This document shows, in pieces, positions 18,049-27,649 of a stretch of DNA of 64,000 nt. Within the stretch, counting starts at the first letter, position 1; every line of letters starts with the position of its first letter. The notes beneath the pieces are model-generated. The model ran no database searches and was not told the origin of the DNA. It worked only from the letters and a program-made list of their open reading frames with translations. Source of the stretch: CAUYXS01 sp965248495 (GTDB taxonomy: Bacteria > Chloroflexota > Dehalococcoidia > Lucifugimonadales > Australimonadaceae); assembly GCA_965248495.1 (NCBI GenBank), contig CBDFJL010000003.1, positions 1,178,001 through 1,242,000 of the forward strand. The letters run 5' to 3'. The position numbers were made by a program, and so were the translations under genes.

Positions 18049-19163
18049 CGCAGCGAACGCTCGATGAAGCCTTGGACTTGCTGGGCCCTGTGTGCCCACG
18101 TGTGGTGGTCAAGCGTCTCAGCTCGAGCCCGCTCACCCATGGCTGCGCGGCCGGTGTCGTCGATTGAACGCAACAGCGCTTCAGTGAGCGCCTCAAGATC
18201 TCCCGGGGGCACCAACACCCCCGTTTCCCCGTCCCGGATGAACAAATTGGCGTCCCCAACGTCCGTGGTAACGACGACCTTCCCCATGGCCATGTACTCG
18301 GGAAGCTTCGACGGGAAACCATTGCGGGTGGCCGGGACGTCGGGTCGCGGCACGACCAGCACATCGCATGCGGCGAGGGAAGAGGCCACGTCCTCGTAGG
18401 GTTGCTGTGGCAGGATAAGGATGTGGCCGGGATTGGGAACGGTGCGGAGCCGCCGCTCGATGTCCTGTTGGAGCGGACCACTCCCGACGAACACGAAAGT
18501 CGAGCGCCCTGGTGCGGCGAGGGCCGTAGCGCAGTCCATCAACTGCGCTACGCCCTGGTACGATCGAAAGTTGCCAACATAACCGACCACGGTGCCCGGC
18601 TCACTGGGCAACATTTCCACTAGGGAGCTATCGGGTTTCACGGTAGGTGAAAAGAGGCAAGGGTCGGCCGCCCCATGGACCACCTCCAGGTTCGGTTGCC
18701 AGCGTCGGAGCCGGTCTACCAGCCCCCGAACGACGACCGTCGCGCCGCAAGCGAGCCGCAGCGCCATCGCCTGGGTGGCCGCAAAACGGATGCGCTTTAG
18801 CGGAGCGAGGTACCCGCTTACAGGGCTTTCTTCCAACGGCAACCCGTGGATGTCCACGAAGAACGGTGTCCGAGTCACTGCGCAAGCCGCGGTCACCCCC
18901 GCGACGCCCGACTGCGTGATGCTGAACACTGCATCTGGGCGTTCCCGCCTAATGATGCCATGTAGGGCTCGTCCGTCTACTCGCGCGCTCGTCCACGCCT
19001 GTAGCTCGTATGTGCCCACATCTCGGCCGAGCGAAGCTGTCCCGCGCCCCACGGCGGTCACCGACACGTCGACCTGGTTGAGCCCATGGACGAGATTGCG
19101 AGCACGGGCTGGCGTACCTCCGCTCCGGGCGAAGTCGCCTGCGTAGTAGAGCAGTATTCGCAT
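18045..19163 (-). CDS. GT4 glycosyltransferase
   Basis: About 372 residues from the ATG at 19163 ('MRILLYYAGDFARSGGTPAR'), overlapping the wecB stop as ATGA. The donor domain has 'VVGYVGNFRSYQG' near 200 and 'FPSKLPEYMAMGKVVVTTD' near 300 in place of a strict EX7E, followed by 'DGETGVLVPPGD'. A retaining transferase of the same polysaccharide pathway. Confidence 0.86.
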   Translation of the reverse strand: MRILLYYAGDFARSGGTPARARNLVHGLNQVDVSVTAVGRGTASLGRDVGTYELQAWTSARVDGRALHGIIRRERPDAVFSITQSGVAGVTAACAVTRTPFFVDIHGLPLEESPVSGYLAPLKRIRFAATQAMALRLACGATVVVRGLVDRLRRWQPNLEVVHGAADPCLFSPTVKPDSSLVEMLPSEPGTVVGYVGNFRSYQGVAQLMDCATALAAPGRSTFVFVGSGPLQQDIERRLRTVPNPGHILILPQQPYEDVASSLAACDVLVVPRPDVPATRNGFPSKLPEYMAMGKVVVTTDVGDANLFIRDGETGVLVPPGDLEALTEALLRSIDDTGRAAMGERARAETLDHHTWAHRAQQVQGFIERSLR

Positions 19164-20257
19164 CAACCGTCCAACACCTTGCACAGGACATCGGCGATGC
19201 GGACGGCCGCGTTTCCATCCCACAGCTCAGGCACCGTCCCCACCTTTCCGCCACCGGCCAGAATGCCGTCGACGTGATCGACGATGCGGGCGGGGTCGAC
19301 GCCGATGACAGTGTTCGTCCCCACGGTCACGGTCACCGGCCGCTCCGTTTCATCCCGTAGGGTGAGACACGGCACGCCAAGGGCGGTCGTCTCCTCTTGG
19401 ACTCCCCCTGAGTCCGTCAAGACAAAGGCGGCGCTGTCCATCAGGCGAAGGAAATCAAGATAGCGCAGCGGCGGAACCCTGCGAAGACCAGGCTGGTCTC
19501 TGCCACCCTCTGCCTCAGGCCAGTGGACCCGGGGGTGGACCGGCCAAACAATGGGGATCCGAGCTGCGACCCGGCCGATTCCGGCCGCTAGGGCGATGAC
19601 GCGCTCACGGTTGTCGACGTTCTCGGGGCGATGCAGTGTCAGCACCCCGTACCCGCGCGGCGAAAGCCCCAGGTCGTCGAGGATGGTGGACTGCCGCGCT
19701 CGTGGCCTCCCCTCCCGTAGCGAATCGACCATTACGTTACCCACGAAGAATATCCGCTCCGCGTGGATGCCCTCGTTGAGGAGGTTGGTCGCTGCGGACG
19801 GCTCCGTCGTAAAGAGCCACGTGGCCAGATGGTCCGTTACGGTTCTGTTCACCTCCTCCGGCATACGCCGGTTGAAGCTGCGCAGGCCCGCCTCGACGTG
19901 GGCGACGGGTATGTTGAGTTTCGCAGCGCACAGGGAGGCGGCGAGGGTCGAGTTCACGTCGCCCACGACGACGACGCAGTCGGGGTTTAGGTCGGTGAGT
20001 ACCGGCTCGAGCTGCATCAGCATACGGCCCGTCTGTTCGGCGTGGCTGCCGCCGTGGATGCCTAGGTGGACATCGGGCCTGGGTAGCCGTAGATCTTCGA
20101 AGAAGACCTCGCTCATCTCTGGGTCCTGATGCTGGCCGGTATGGACGAGGGACACTCGGGAGCCGGTCCGGCTGCGCAAAGTGCGTACAAGCGGCGCGGC
20201 CTTCATAAAGTTGGGCCGTGCTCCGACGATGACGGTGACGTGGATTGAACAGTCCAA
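19163..20257 (-). CDS. wecB: UDP-N-acetylglucosamine 2-epimerase (non-hydrolysing)
   Basis: A 364-residue cytosolic enzyme of normal length that converts UDP-GlcNAc to UDP-ManNAc. Family motifs are visible: 'GARPNFMKAAPL' near the N-terminus, 'VHTGQHQDPEMS' near 40, 'GDVNSTLAASLCA' near 100, 'HVEAGLRSF', and 'LTDSGGVQEE' near 280. With the nucleotide-sugar dehydrogenase at 25459-26802 it could supply UDP-ManNAcA, which would put a mannosaminuronic acid in the polymer (inference). Confidence 0.93.
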   Translation of the reverse strand: MDCSIHVTVIVGARPNFMKAAPLVRTLRSRTGSRVSLVHTGQHQDPEMSEVFFEDLRLPRPDVHLGIHGGSHAEQTGRMLMQLEPVLTDLNPDCVVVVGDVNSTLAASLCAAKLNIPVAHVEAGLRSFNRRMPEEVNRTVTDHLATWLFTTEPSAATNLLNEGIHAERIFFVGNVMVDSLREGRPRARQSTILDDLGLSPRGYGVLTLHRPENVDNRERVIALAAGIGRVAARIPIVWPVHPRVHWPEAEGGRDQPGLRRVPPLRYLDFLRLMDSAAFVLTDSGGVQEETTALGVPCLTLRDETERPVTVTVGTNTVIGVDPARIVDHVDGILAGGGKVGTVPELWDGNAAVRIADVLCKVLDG

Positions 20258-20264
20258 TAGCGAC

Positions 20265-21209
20265 CTATCCAGTTACCTGGTAAACCTGCTTCATCCACTC
20301 CAAGGTCTTGCCGATGCCCTCGCTGAGTGGCACCTGAGGCGCGTGGCCCAGATCACTCACTGCTTTCGAGACGTCCACGATCTTGTCCTTGGTGGTGAAC
20401 GCCTCTCCTTCTTTGTACGCGACGAGGCGGTCGTTCTTGCCGAGGTAGGCCAGCACCATGTCCGAGACTGTCTTCATATCGTGGAGCTCGGTGCCGCCGA
20501 TGTTGTACACCTCTCCCGGCTTGAAGTTGTCGACGATGCTGCCGAGCGTGCGACACGTGTCGGTCACGTAGGTGGATGTCCGGCGATGCCCCAGGTAGAC
20601 CGTGTACGGGAGGTTGTGCAAGGCGCTATAGGCGAAGATGCAGATCGCACTCCGGTAGGAGCTGTAGTGCTCGCCTGGCCCGTACGTATTGAACAAGCGG
20701 ACCCGCACAGTCTCCGTCCCCGCCATGGCTGCGGAGTTCAAGATCTGCATCTCGTTGACCCACTTCGAGATGGCATAGTCGTTGAGCTGCCGGACCTCGT
20801 TCTTGTCCATCACGTCTTCGCGCATGACGCCCTGGTAGTCGCCGTAGACCTCGGACGACGAGAAATGGATCAACCGGAACCGGTGTCGTTCTTGCAGCCT
20901 GAGCAAGTGCTTCAGGCCGATGGCGTTGGTGGTCCAGAGAGTCTCGTAGAAGTCCTCGCCGTTCCACCGTCCGAACTCCGCCGCGAGGTTGTAGACGTAG
21001 TCGAACTGCTCGCTGTCGAACAGACGCTCGAGCTGTCGGTACTGAGAGATGTCACAGCGATAGTAGTTGGGAGAACTCCCGTGCCCTTTGTCTGCGGTCA
21101 CCAACGTGTGGCCTCGGCCCTCCAACTCAGGGACGAGGGCGCTTCCGACAGCACCATTGGCCCCTAGAACGAGGATGCGGCTGAGAGAGGGGGGCGGTCG
21201 AGGTTCCAT
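20265..21209 (-). CDS. NAD-dependent sugar epimerase/dehydratase
   Basis: A 314-residue extended SDR. The dinucleotide motif reads G-A-N-G-A-V-G (residues 14-20), a variant of GxxGxxG, and the active site is 'SSSEVYGDYQG' near 117 with the Y of 'YAISK' near residue 146. It is probably a nucleotide-sugar 4-epimerase or dehydratase supplying a polymer sugar. It abuts the flippase gene upstream (1 bp apart) and wecB downstream (7 bp). Confidence 0.86.
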   Translation of the reverse strand: MEPRPPPSLSRILVLGANGAVGSALVPELEGRGHTLVTADKGHGSSPNYYRCDISQYRQLERLFDSEQFDYVYNLAAEFGRWNGEDFYETLWTTNAIGLKHLLRLQERHRFRLIHFSSSEVYGDYQGVMREDVMDKNEVRQLNDYAISKWVNEMQILNSAAMAGTETVRVRLFNTYGPGEHYSSYRSAICIFAYSALHNLPYTVYLGHRRTSTYVTDTCRTLGSIVDNFKPGEVYNIGGTELHDMKTVSDMVLAYLGKNDRLVAYKEGEAFTTKDKIVDVSKAVSDLGHAPQVPLSEGIGKTLEWMKQVYQVTG

Positions 21210-22538
21210 CTAACGCGAGGCTCCTGTTTTGATCCACCACCACCGAACGGCGGGAATCACGTGTCCGACTATCTGAATTGTCGCAAGCCAAGCGGCCATG
21301 CCGACGAACCCCCATAGCGGGCCGACAACCGCGAAGCCGGCGACCAACAACGCGATCATCACCGCCCCGTTGGCCGTCCAGAATCGGATATAACCGCGCG
21401 CCAAGTATAGGGGCCTTAGCCAGAAAAAGAGGAGCCAGGCGGCAGTCCCTGCCAGCAGGAGCCGTACGGCGGGGAGGGCGGCATCGTACGAAGGGCCCAC
21501 GATGTTGGGCAGAACCTCCCCGATCCAAAGGACGGACGATAGCGCCAGAATCCCGAGAGGCAGGCCGACAGTGAACGCCAGCCGCTCCGCGAACCGTGAC
21601 AGAGCGTGTACGTCCTGGGCCGCCAGCTGGGCGAAACGGGGATAAGCGACGGACTGTAGAGGTCCGACGAGATATCCGCCGCCGCCTGCGACCACTTTCG
21701 CGAGCCGGTAGAGGCCCGCGTCGGCGGCCCCCGTCAAAGAGCCGACGAACAACACGTCGGCTTGCTTGGAGAACACGCCAAGCAAGCCGCCCAGGTCCAG
21801 GAAGAAGATGAAGCTGAATATCTCCCGGCGACGGCCCTGAAGGGCACCTAGCCGGGCTGCAAACCAGCTCCCGCCCAAGGCCTTCGTGGCGACTGGGTAC
21901 GAGACCAGCACCGCCAACATCCCATGGAACGCAATACCCGTGGCACTGCCTATGATGGCCCCCTGCACGCCGAACCCGCCGGCGACCAATCCAAGCACAA
22001 TCCCGGCGCGGATGATGGCCGCTAGCATGTCGACTCCCGCGAGGAGCGAGAAGCGTCCGAGTGTCGATAGGATGGCGTGCGAAGACCCGTACAGTGAGCG
22101 AGGCACGAGCGCCCCAGCGTAGAGAATCGCGGAGATCGCCATCCCCTCGGTATGGATGATCCGGCCCTCCGCCCACCACGCAGTCCCAGCCACGATAACC
22201 AATGTGGCCGCTCCCGCCGCGAAGTCGACGACATTGCTCAGAAGGGTCAGGGCCCGTGCACGCGAAGTGTCTCCGCGTTCTATGAACTCACCGAGGTACT
22301 TGACCGTGGCTTCGCCGGCCCGAGCGTGCAGCACCGCATGGACCAAGGCTGGGTAACCGATGGTCAGTGCGAACACGCCGTACAGCTCGGCGCCAAGCCA
22401 ACGCGCGATCAGCAGACCTTGGACGATAGCGATCACCGACACGAAGCCGTTGGCCGCGCCCAAGACGCCCGCGTCGCGGACGAACCGGCGCCCGATCATT
22501 CGCTTGGTCAGCCTCCTGAGAGCGTTGGTACTGCCCAA
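21210..22538 (-). CDS. Oligosaccharide flippase (Wzx/MOP family)
   Basis: A 442-residue membrane protein with about 12-14 hydrophobic segments and the N-terminal Polysacc_synt-like pattern 'GANGFVSVIAIVQGLLIAR'. Wzx-type MOP exporters move lipid-linked repeat units across the inner membrane. It lies amid sugar-nucleotide and glycosyltransferase genes, as expected for a Wzx/Wzy pathway. Confidence 0.86.
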   Translation of the reverse strand: MGSTNALRRLTKRMIGRRFVRDAGVLGAANGFVSVIAIVQGLLIARWLGAELYGVFALTIGYPALVHAVLHARAGEATVKYLGEFIERGDTSRARALTLLSNVVDFAAGAATLVIVAGTAWWAEGRIIHTEGMAISAILYAGALVPRSLYGSSHAILSTLGRFSLLAGVDMLAAIIRAGIVLGLVAGGFGVQGAIIGSATGIAFHGMLAVLVSYPVATKALGGSWFAARLGALQGRRREIFSFIFFLDLGGLLGVFSKQADVLFVGSLTGAADAGLYRLAKVVAGGGGYLVGPLQSVAYPRFAQLAAQDVHALSRFAERLAFTVGLPLGILALSSVLWIGEVLPNIVGPSYDAALPAVRLLLAGTAAWLLFFWLRPLYLARGYIRFWTANGAVMIALLVAGFAVVGPLWGFVGMAAWLATIQIVGHVIPAVRWWWIKTGASR

Positions 22539-22563
22539 TATGCCTCACTACCCCTGAGGGACC

Positions 22564-23310
22564 TCAGCCTGAGCGCTGCCGTCGAATCCCTTTGGCAGGG
22601 TACGTCCAATCTATGATGGGGCGAGCCACCACGACGGCGCCGTCCACGAACCGCGCAATCAGGGGCGCTACCTCAAGCACACTGAGGGGCCGAGGGAGCC
22701 ACGACCCCGCGCTGATTACCTCGAACCCTGCGCGCTCGACCGCGAAACGAACCGTCGCGGGCACGAAGGCGTTGACGTGGTCAGCCGCCGCGAAGCCCGA
22801 GAAGTAGCGTCCCAACAGTGGCAGGTGGCGGAGCGCCGGAAGCAGCGGGATCGTCGGCACGTACAGGAACAGCTGACCGGACGGCCTGAGCAGCCCGTGC
22901 AATCGCCGCAGAAACTCATGGGGCGCCTCGACGTGCTCCAGTACCGCCGAACACCAGACGCTGTCCACCTTCGGCAGCTCGGTCGTGTCCTCGGTGGCGA
23001 AGTCAACCTCGCGCACGTCCAGGCCGATGCTCCTTCCGAATGCGGCCTGGGCGGGATCGATCTCAATGCCGTATGAGCCTGGTCGACAGAAGACCAAGTT
23101 CATACCGTAGCCACACCCCACATCACAAACGGCGCCGTCCGTGAGATGGTATCGGCGCTCCGCTTCCCGGAACAGGCGTCTCGGCGCTCGTGCGAACCAC
23201 TTCGCGTAAATGCGGGAGTTCTCTTGAGCGTCGAAGCAGCCCTGGCTCGAAACGTGCTCGCGCAAGGCATCTTGGTCACCCACCTCGGGTAGCCCTTGGA
23301 ACCGGATCAT
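22564..23310 (-). CDS. Class I SAM-dependent methyltransferase
   Basis: A 248-residue protein with 'VCDVGCGYGMNLVFC' (motif I, near residue 62) and 'VWCSAVLEHVEAPHEFLRRL' with 'LRPSGQLFLYVP' (motifs typical of Methyltransf_23). It overlaps the next gene by 4 bp. It probably methylates the glycan or a lipid-linked intermediate. Confidence 0.85.
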   Translation of the reverse strand: MIRFQGLPEVGDQDALREHVSSQGCFDAQENSRIYAKWFARAPRRLFREAERRYHLTDGAVCDVGCGYGMNLVFCRPGSYGIEIDPAQAAFGRSIGLDVREVDFATEDTTELPKVDSVWCSAVLEHVEAPHEFLRRLHGLLRPSGQLFLYVPTIPLLPALRHLPLLGRYFSGFAAADHVNAFVPATVRFAVERAGFEVISAGSWLPRPLSVLEVAPLIARFVDGAVVVARPIIDWTYPAKGIRRQRSG

Positions 23311-24431
23311 GCAGGGCCCCCAGCCGTGGAAAAGAGGACCTTTTCCGTCTCGTGGACCATCCGCTCGAAGCTGAACGCCTGGCTTGTGGCGCGTGCCTCC
23401 TGAGCCATGCGGGCGCGGGCTTCGTCGTCCGTCCGCATGTAGGCGATGGCGGAACTGAGCTCCTCCTCCGCGCCAACGGCGACCAGCTTGCCGTTAACCC
23501 CGTCGCGCACCACTTCGGGAGTGCCCCCGGCCGCAGTCGCCACCACAGGGACACCAAGGCTCATCGCCTCGAGGACCACGTGCGGGAGCCCCTCATAAGA
23601 TGACGCTAGGACGAAGAGATCGCTGGCGGCCATGAGTGCGAGAGACTCCCTCCGGCTTCGCTGCCCTGTGAACCGGACGCGGCTGCCCAGCTCAAGATCA
23701 GCCACGAGTGTCCGCAGTCCCAGCCCCTCTGGCCCCTCACCCACCACCACCAGCTCGACCTCTGGCAACCCCGCGATAGCACGGATGATTCGGTCGACAT
23801 GCTTCCACCGAACAAGTCGCCCCACCGTGACGATTCTGAACCTGGTCCCGCGTGCCATGTCCACATCTGGCAGCTCGCTAGGCAGGTCCACGGCGTTGTA
23901 CACGACCTGCACGCGCTCGGAAGCTGCCCCCCAGTTTTCGACGACGCCGCGGAGGTATTCGCTGGGTACGATGACCGTGGCGGCGCGCCGGGTCCACCAC
24001 GCGCGAGCAGCCTTCAGGACCGAGACGCGGCGGCCATGCTGCCGATGCTGGAAGCTGTCGAAGTCACCGGTTACCCAACCGCGGCCGATGGACCGCTCGT
24101 ATGCATAGTCGCCAACGACGCGGAGGGCGAGTGGCTTGCGCAGAAGCGCCGCGGCTATGACCGACTGAAAGGGGAGCCCAGCGGCGAGAATGACATCGGC
24201 GGTCCTGCCGTACCACAGTATCGACGCCAGGGCCACCAACGATCGCGCGGCAGCCGGGAGCGAGGGTCGACTGGGGCGATGAACCGGGTACGGGTAAGGG
24301 ACGTTGCGGGTCCTAGAGGGACTCTGAGTGACCACCTCGACCTGGTGTCCAAGGCGTTGAAGCGCCTCCGCCAGGGCGGGGACATAAGTCGCTGGCCCCC
24401 CGGAATCCGGAGGGAAAATGCCCGTGGCCAT
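23307..24431 (-). CDS. GT4 glycosyltransferase
   Basis: A 374-residue protein. The start 'ATGIFPPDSGGPATYVPALA' is a classic GT4 N-terminus with the glycine-rich acceptor loop. The C-terminal half has 'VGRLVRWKHVDRII', the EX7E motif in 'EGLPHVVLE' near residue 285 and 'GGTPEVVRDGVNGKLV'. Start and stop are tightly packed against the neighbouring genes. Confidence 0.9.
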   Translation of the reverse strand: MATGIFPPDSGGPATYVPALAEALQRLGHQVEVVTQSPSRTRNVPYPYPVHRPSRPSLPAAARSLVALASILWYGRTADVILAAGLPFQSVIAAALLRKPLALRVVGDYAYERSIGRGWVTGDFDSFQHRQHGRRVSVLKAARAWWTRRAATVIVPSEYLRGVVENWGAASERVQVVYNAVDLPSELPDVDMARGTRFRIVTVGRLVRWKHVDRIIRAIAGLPEVELVVVGEGPEGLGLRTLVADLELGSRVRFTGQRSRRESLALMAASDLFVLASSYEGLPHVVLEAMSLGVPVVATAAGGTPEVVRDGVNGKLVAVGAEEELSSAIAYMRTDDEARARMAQEARATSQAFSFERMVHETEKVLFSTAGGPA

Positions 24432-24450
24432 CAGAATCGCGAGGCCTTTG

Positions 24451-25431
24451 CTAGTCGTTCGTCGAGACTTCGATTGGAGTCCGCTCGTAATCGATGATCT
24501 CCCTGAGCATCTCCTCCAGGTTCAGTGAAGGACTATAGCCGGTGAGGGCCGCGAGTTTAGAGATATCGGGAAGCCGCCGGGGCATGTCCTCGAAACCCGA
24601 TTGGAACGCTTCTTCGAATGGTATCAACGAGATCGGTGAGGAGCTGCCGGTCATGCGCTTGACCGTCTCAGCGAGTTCGAGGATCGCCGTTTCCTGATAG
24701 TGCCCGATGTTGAACACTTGACCGTATGCAGCCTCGTTTCCTACCAGGGCAATCATGGCCTCGACGACATCCCCCACCCAGGTGAACGAGCGTTGCTGTG
24801 AACCGTCGCCGTAGACGGTGAGCGGCTCGTTGGCGAGGGCCTGTCGGACGAAGCGGGGGACGACCATCCCGTATTGCCCCGTCTGACGGGGCCCGATTGT
24901 GTTGAACAACCGCACGATAACGACCGGCAGGCCCCGCTCTGCCCAATACGCCTTGGCGAGGAACTCATCGATGATCTTGGAGGCGGCGTAGGCCCATCGG
25001 CTCTTTGATGTCGGTCCCAGCACGAGATCGTCTTCTTCGCCGAACATGTGCTTGTTCAGCTTGCCGTAGACCTCGGACGTGGACGCGACCAAAAGGGGGA
25101 TGTTCAGTTCGGCGGCCACCTCGAGTACGATGTTTGTGCCGTCCACATTGTTGTTGATCGTCTCGATGGGCCGCTCCACGATCCTTCGAACACCCACCGA
25201 GGCTGCCAAGTGGAAGATTGCATTCGCACCCTTGGCCAGGCGCTCGATCGTCTGACGGTCGGCGGTGGAGCCTCTCACCAGGTGATAGTTGGGGTGCTTC
25301 TCGAGGTGCGCCACGTTCTGCGCACTGCCTGTGGACAGGTCATCTAGCGCCACAACCTGTTGGCCGCCCGCCATCAGGGCATCGGCTAAGTGCGAGCCAA
25401 TAAAGCCTGCGCCGCCAGTTATAAGAAACAT
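24451..25431 (-). CDS. NAD-dependent epimerase (extended SDR)
   Basis: A 326-residue protein with 'TGGAGFIGSHLADAL' at residues 5-19, 'ASTSEVYGKLN' near 117 and catalytic 'YAASK' near 148. The sequence resembles UDP-glucose/UDP-glucuronate epimerases and dTDP-glucose 4,6-dehydratase relatives. It sits immediately downstream of the nucleotide-sugar dehydrogenase, so it may act on a UDP-uronic acid. Confidence 0.88.
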   Translation of the reverse strand: MFLITGGAGFIGSHLADALMAGGQQVVALDDLSTGSAQNVAHLEKHPNYHLVRGSTADRQTIERLAKGANAIFHLAASVGVRRIVERPIETINNNVDGTNIVLEVAAELNIPLLVASTSEVYGKLNKHMFGEEDDLVLGPTSKSRWAYAASKIIDEFLAKAYWAERGLPVVIVRLFNTIGPRQTGQYGMVVPRFVRQALANEPLTVYGDGSQQRSFTWVGDVVEAMIALVGNEAAYGQVFNIGHYQETAILELAETVKRMTGSSSPISLIPFEEAFQSGFEDMPRRLPDISKLAALTGYSPSLNLEEMLREIIDYERTPIEVSTND

Positions 25432-25458
25432 GCGCAGCTCACTGTGACGCGGAGCCGG

Positions 25459-26802
25459 TCATAGGCTCCACGAGATGACGCCCGGGGTGTCCTTGTAGGG
25501 TGACCCCAAGACGCCCTTGACATCAACCAGCACTCCAGGGGTGTGGTCCGATTGGACCAAACTGACAATGCGCTCCAGGCTCACCGGGGTCTGGAAGTCA
25601 GCGTGCGCGACTGCCACCACCACCGCGTCATATGAGACGGACTTAGAAGCAGCCGTGAATGGATCCTTTCCCGGCGTGACTCCGATACGGAGGAGAGCTT
25701 CGTCGTCCACCAACGGGTCGAACACGGACACGTTGCATCCGAAGCTGCAGAGCTCTTGGCTGAGGTCGGAGATCTTGGTGTTCCGGAGGTCGGGCACGTT
25801 CTCCTTGAACGTCGCGCCGAGCACGAGCACGTCGGCGCCGCGAACAGGTCGTTGAGCGCGAGTGAGCAGCCTGACCGTCTCATGGGCAACGTAGGCGCCC
25901 ATCGACTCGTTGACCCGACGTCCGGCCAGGATCATCTCTGGATGGAAACCGACCTGAGCGGCTCTGTACGTCAAGTAGTAAGGATCGACTGGAATGCAGT
26001 GACCACCGACGAGGCCGGGTTTGAACGGAAGAGCGTTCCATTTGGTGCCGGTCGCATCTAGAACTGCCTTGGTTTCGATATCCAGTCGGTGGAAAAGGAT
26101 AGCAAGCTCGTTCATGAGCGCAATATTGAGGTCGCGCTGCACGTTTTCAACGACCTTGGCCGCCTCGGCGGTCCTGATGTTCGGCGCTTTGTGCAGCCCG
26201 GCCAACGCGACCCGGCCGTAGACGGTCTCGACCGCCGCCAATGTCACCTCGTCACAGGCGGAGATGATCTTGATGACCTTGTCGATGGTGTGGTCGCGGT
26301 CGCCTGGATCGATTCGCTCAGGCGAGTACCCCACCGCGAAACCCTCGCGGAACCGCAGCCCGGATACTGACTCCAGCATCGGGATGCACACCTCTTCTGT
26401 GCATCCCGGGTAGACGGTCGATTCGAAGACCACGATGGGCATGCTGTCGTCTGGCAGGCGCGCCGGCCGCGCAGCAAGAGCATCTCCGATGAGCCGACAG
26501 GCCTGCAGTAGCGGACCATGGTCAGGCTGCAGTGCCTCGGTGACCGGAGTTGGCACCGTCACGATAAAAAAATCAACCTTGCTCAGGTCCTTAGCGTCAC
26601 CGCTGAACCGGAGACTGGTCGCGGCCAAGACGGACTTGGAGACCTGGGCGTTGCGATCATGGCTCAAGGCCAGGTCGTCGATCCGTGCGTGGTCGGTATC
26701 GAACCCCAGGGTCATGAAATGCTCCGCAAGGGCCAGCGCTAAGGGTAGCCCCACATAGCCCAAACCCAAAACGGCGACTGTGGGGGAGTAGGTATCGGCC
26801 AT
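25459..26802 (-). CDS. Nucleotide-sugar dehydrogenase (TviB/WbpA-like)
   Basis: About 447 residues from the ATG at 26802 ('MADTYSPTVAVLGLGYVG'); an ATG at 26811 and a GTG at 26832 are also possible. The N-terminal NAD motif GLGYVGLP lies near residue 12, and the catalytic cysteine is in 'GGHCIPVDPYYL' near residue 270. The family oxidises the C6 hydroxyl of UDP-HexNAc or UDP-glucose in two steps, giving a uronic acid. It is the first gene of the minus-strand operon, divergent from the sugar transferase at 27002. Confidence 0.9.
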   Translation of the reverse strand: MADTYSPTVAVLGLGYVGLPLALALAEHFMTLGFDTDHARIDDLALSHDRNAQVSKSVLAATSLRFSGDAKDLSKVDFFIVTVPTPVTEALQPDHGPLLQACRLIGDALAARPARLPDDSMPIVVFESTVYPGCTEEVCIPMLESVSGLRFREGFAVGYSPERIDPGDRDHTIDKVIKIISACDEVTLAAVETVYGRVALAGLHKAPNIRTAEAAKVVENVQRDLNIALMNELAILFHRLDIETKAVLDATGTKWNALPFKPGLVGGHCIPVDPYYLTYRAAQVGFHPEMILAGRRVNESMGAYVAHETVRLLTRAQRPVRGADVLVLGATFKENVPDLRNTKISDLSQELCSFGCNVSVFDPLVDDEALLRIGVTPGKDPFTAASKSVSYDAVVVAVAHADFQTPVSLERIVSLVQSDHTPGVLVDVKGVLGSPYKDTPGVISWSL

Positions 26803-27001
26803 GGTGGACATTACACGGGAAGAGGCAAACACAGCGGCCTAGGCCACGACTCCGTTCGCGACGTTCGCAGACCGTTGCCCGCCAGGTGTCGTAGACCCAT
26901 GTCTATGCCGCTCAGTATAGTGCTGGAGCGCAGGTAATACAGCCTCCCTGTCTTGTGGTGCTCCTCGGGCAGCGATTAGGATTCGGGCAGCATTCCACCG
27001 A

Positions 27002-27619
27002 ATGGAGAATCAAGCCTACAAAAGACCCTTCGACCTCACGGTGCTGCTCGCCGCGCATGTGTTCCTCTTGCCGATTTGGCTCACGCTTTGGACGATCATT
27101 CCGGTGCTGATATGGCTCGATGATGGGCGCCCTGTGTTGTTCAGACAGACCAGAGTGGGGAAGGCGGGGAGACGCTTCGAGGTCTTGAAGTTCCGTACCA
27201 TGAAACCCGGCCCCGCCGACGAGGTACATCTCGGAAACGTGACCAACGATCCGCGGGTGACACGACTGGGCAGGGTGCTCCGCAGAGTCGCACTGGACGA
27301 GCTCCCTCAACTGTTGAGCGTTCTCAAGGGTGACATGAGCCTTGTAGGCCCCCGGCCCCTCCCGGTCGAAGAGTATGTGCATTGGGCTGGCTTGCTGCCA
27401 GGCTTTGAGCGACGGCAGGCCGTGACGCCTGGCTTTACCGGCCTCGCCCAGGTTCACAACATTAACGACGAGCCATCGGCGAAACTACGATATGACCTCG
27501 AATACATTGAGCGCGCCGGACCGCTGCTCGACCTGCAACTGCTGGCCCACTCGGTCGTGAACACTGGCCTGGCACGATGGGACCAGCGCTCCGGCAAGTC
27601 GACCGACGAGCTGAACTAA
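27002..27619 (+). CDS. Undecaprenyl-phosphate sugar phosphotransferase (PglC-like)
   Basis: A 205-residue monotopic phosphoglycosyl transferase. A hydrophobic re-entrant N-terminal segment is followed by 'GRPVLFRQTRVGKAG', 'FEVLKFRTM', 'DELPQLLSVLKGDMSLVGPRPLP' and a late 'GFTGLAQVHN', all diagnostic for the bacterial sugar transferase family. It starts the glycan by moving a sugar phosphate from a UDP-sugar to undecaprenyl phosphate. It is the first gene of the plus-strand set, divergent from the long operon. Confidence 0.93.
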   Translation: MENQAYKRPFDLTVLLAAHVFLLPIWLTLWTIIPVLIWLDDGRPVLFRQTRVGKAGRRFEVLKFRTMKPGPADEVHLGNVTNDPRVTRLGRVLRRVALDELPQLLSVLKGDMSLVGPRPLPVEEYVHWAGLLPGFERRQAVTPGFTGLAQVHNINDEPSAKLRYDLEYIERAGPLLDLQLLAHSVVNTGLARWDQRSGKSTDELN

Positions 27620-27649
27620 CCCTCTTCCCCGGCACCGGACCAACGCCTC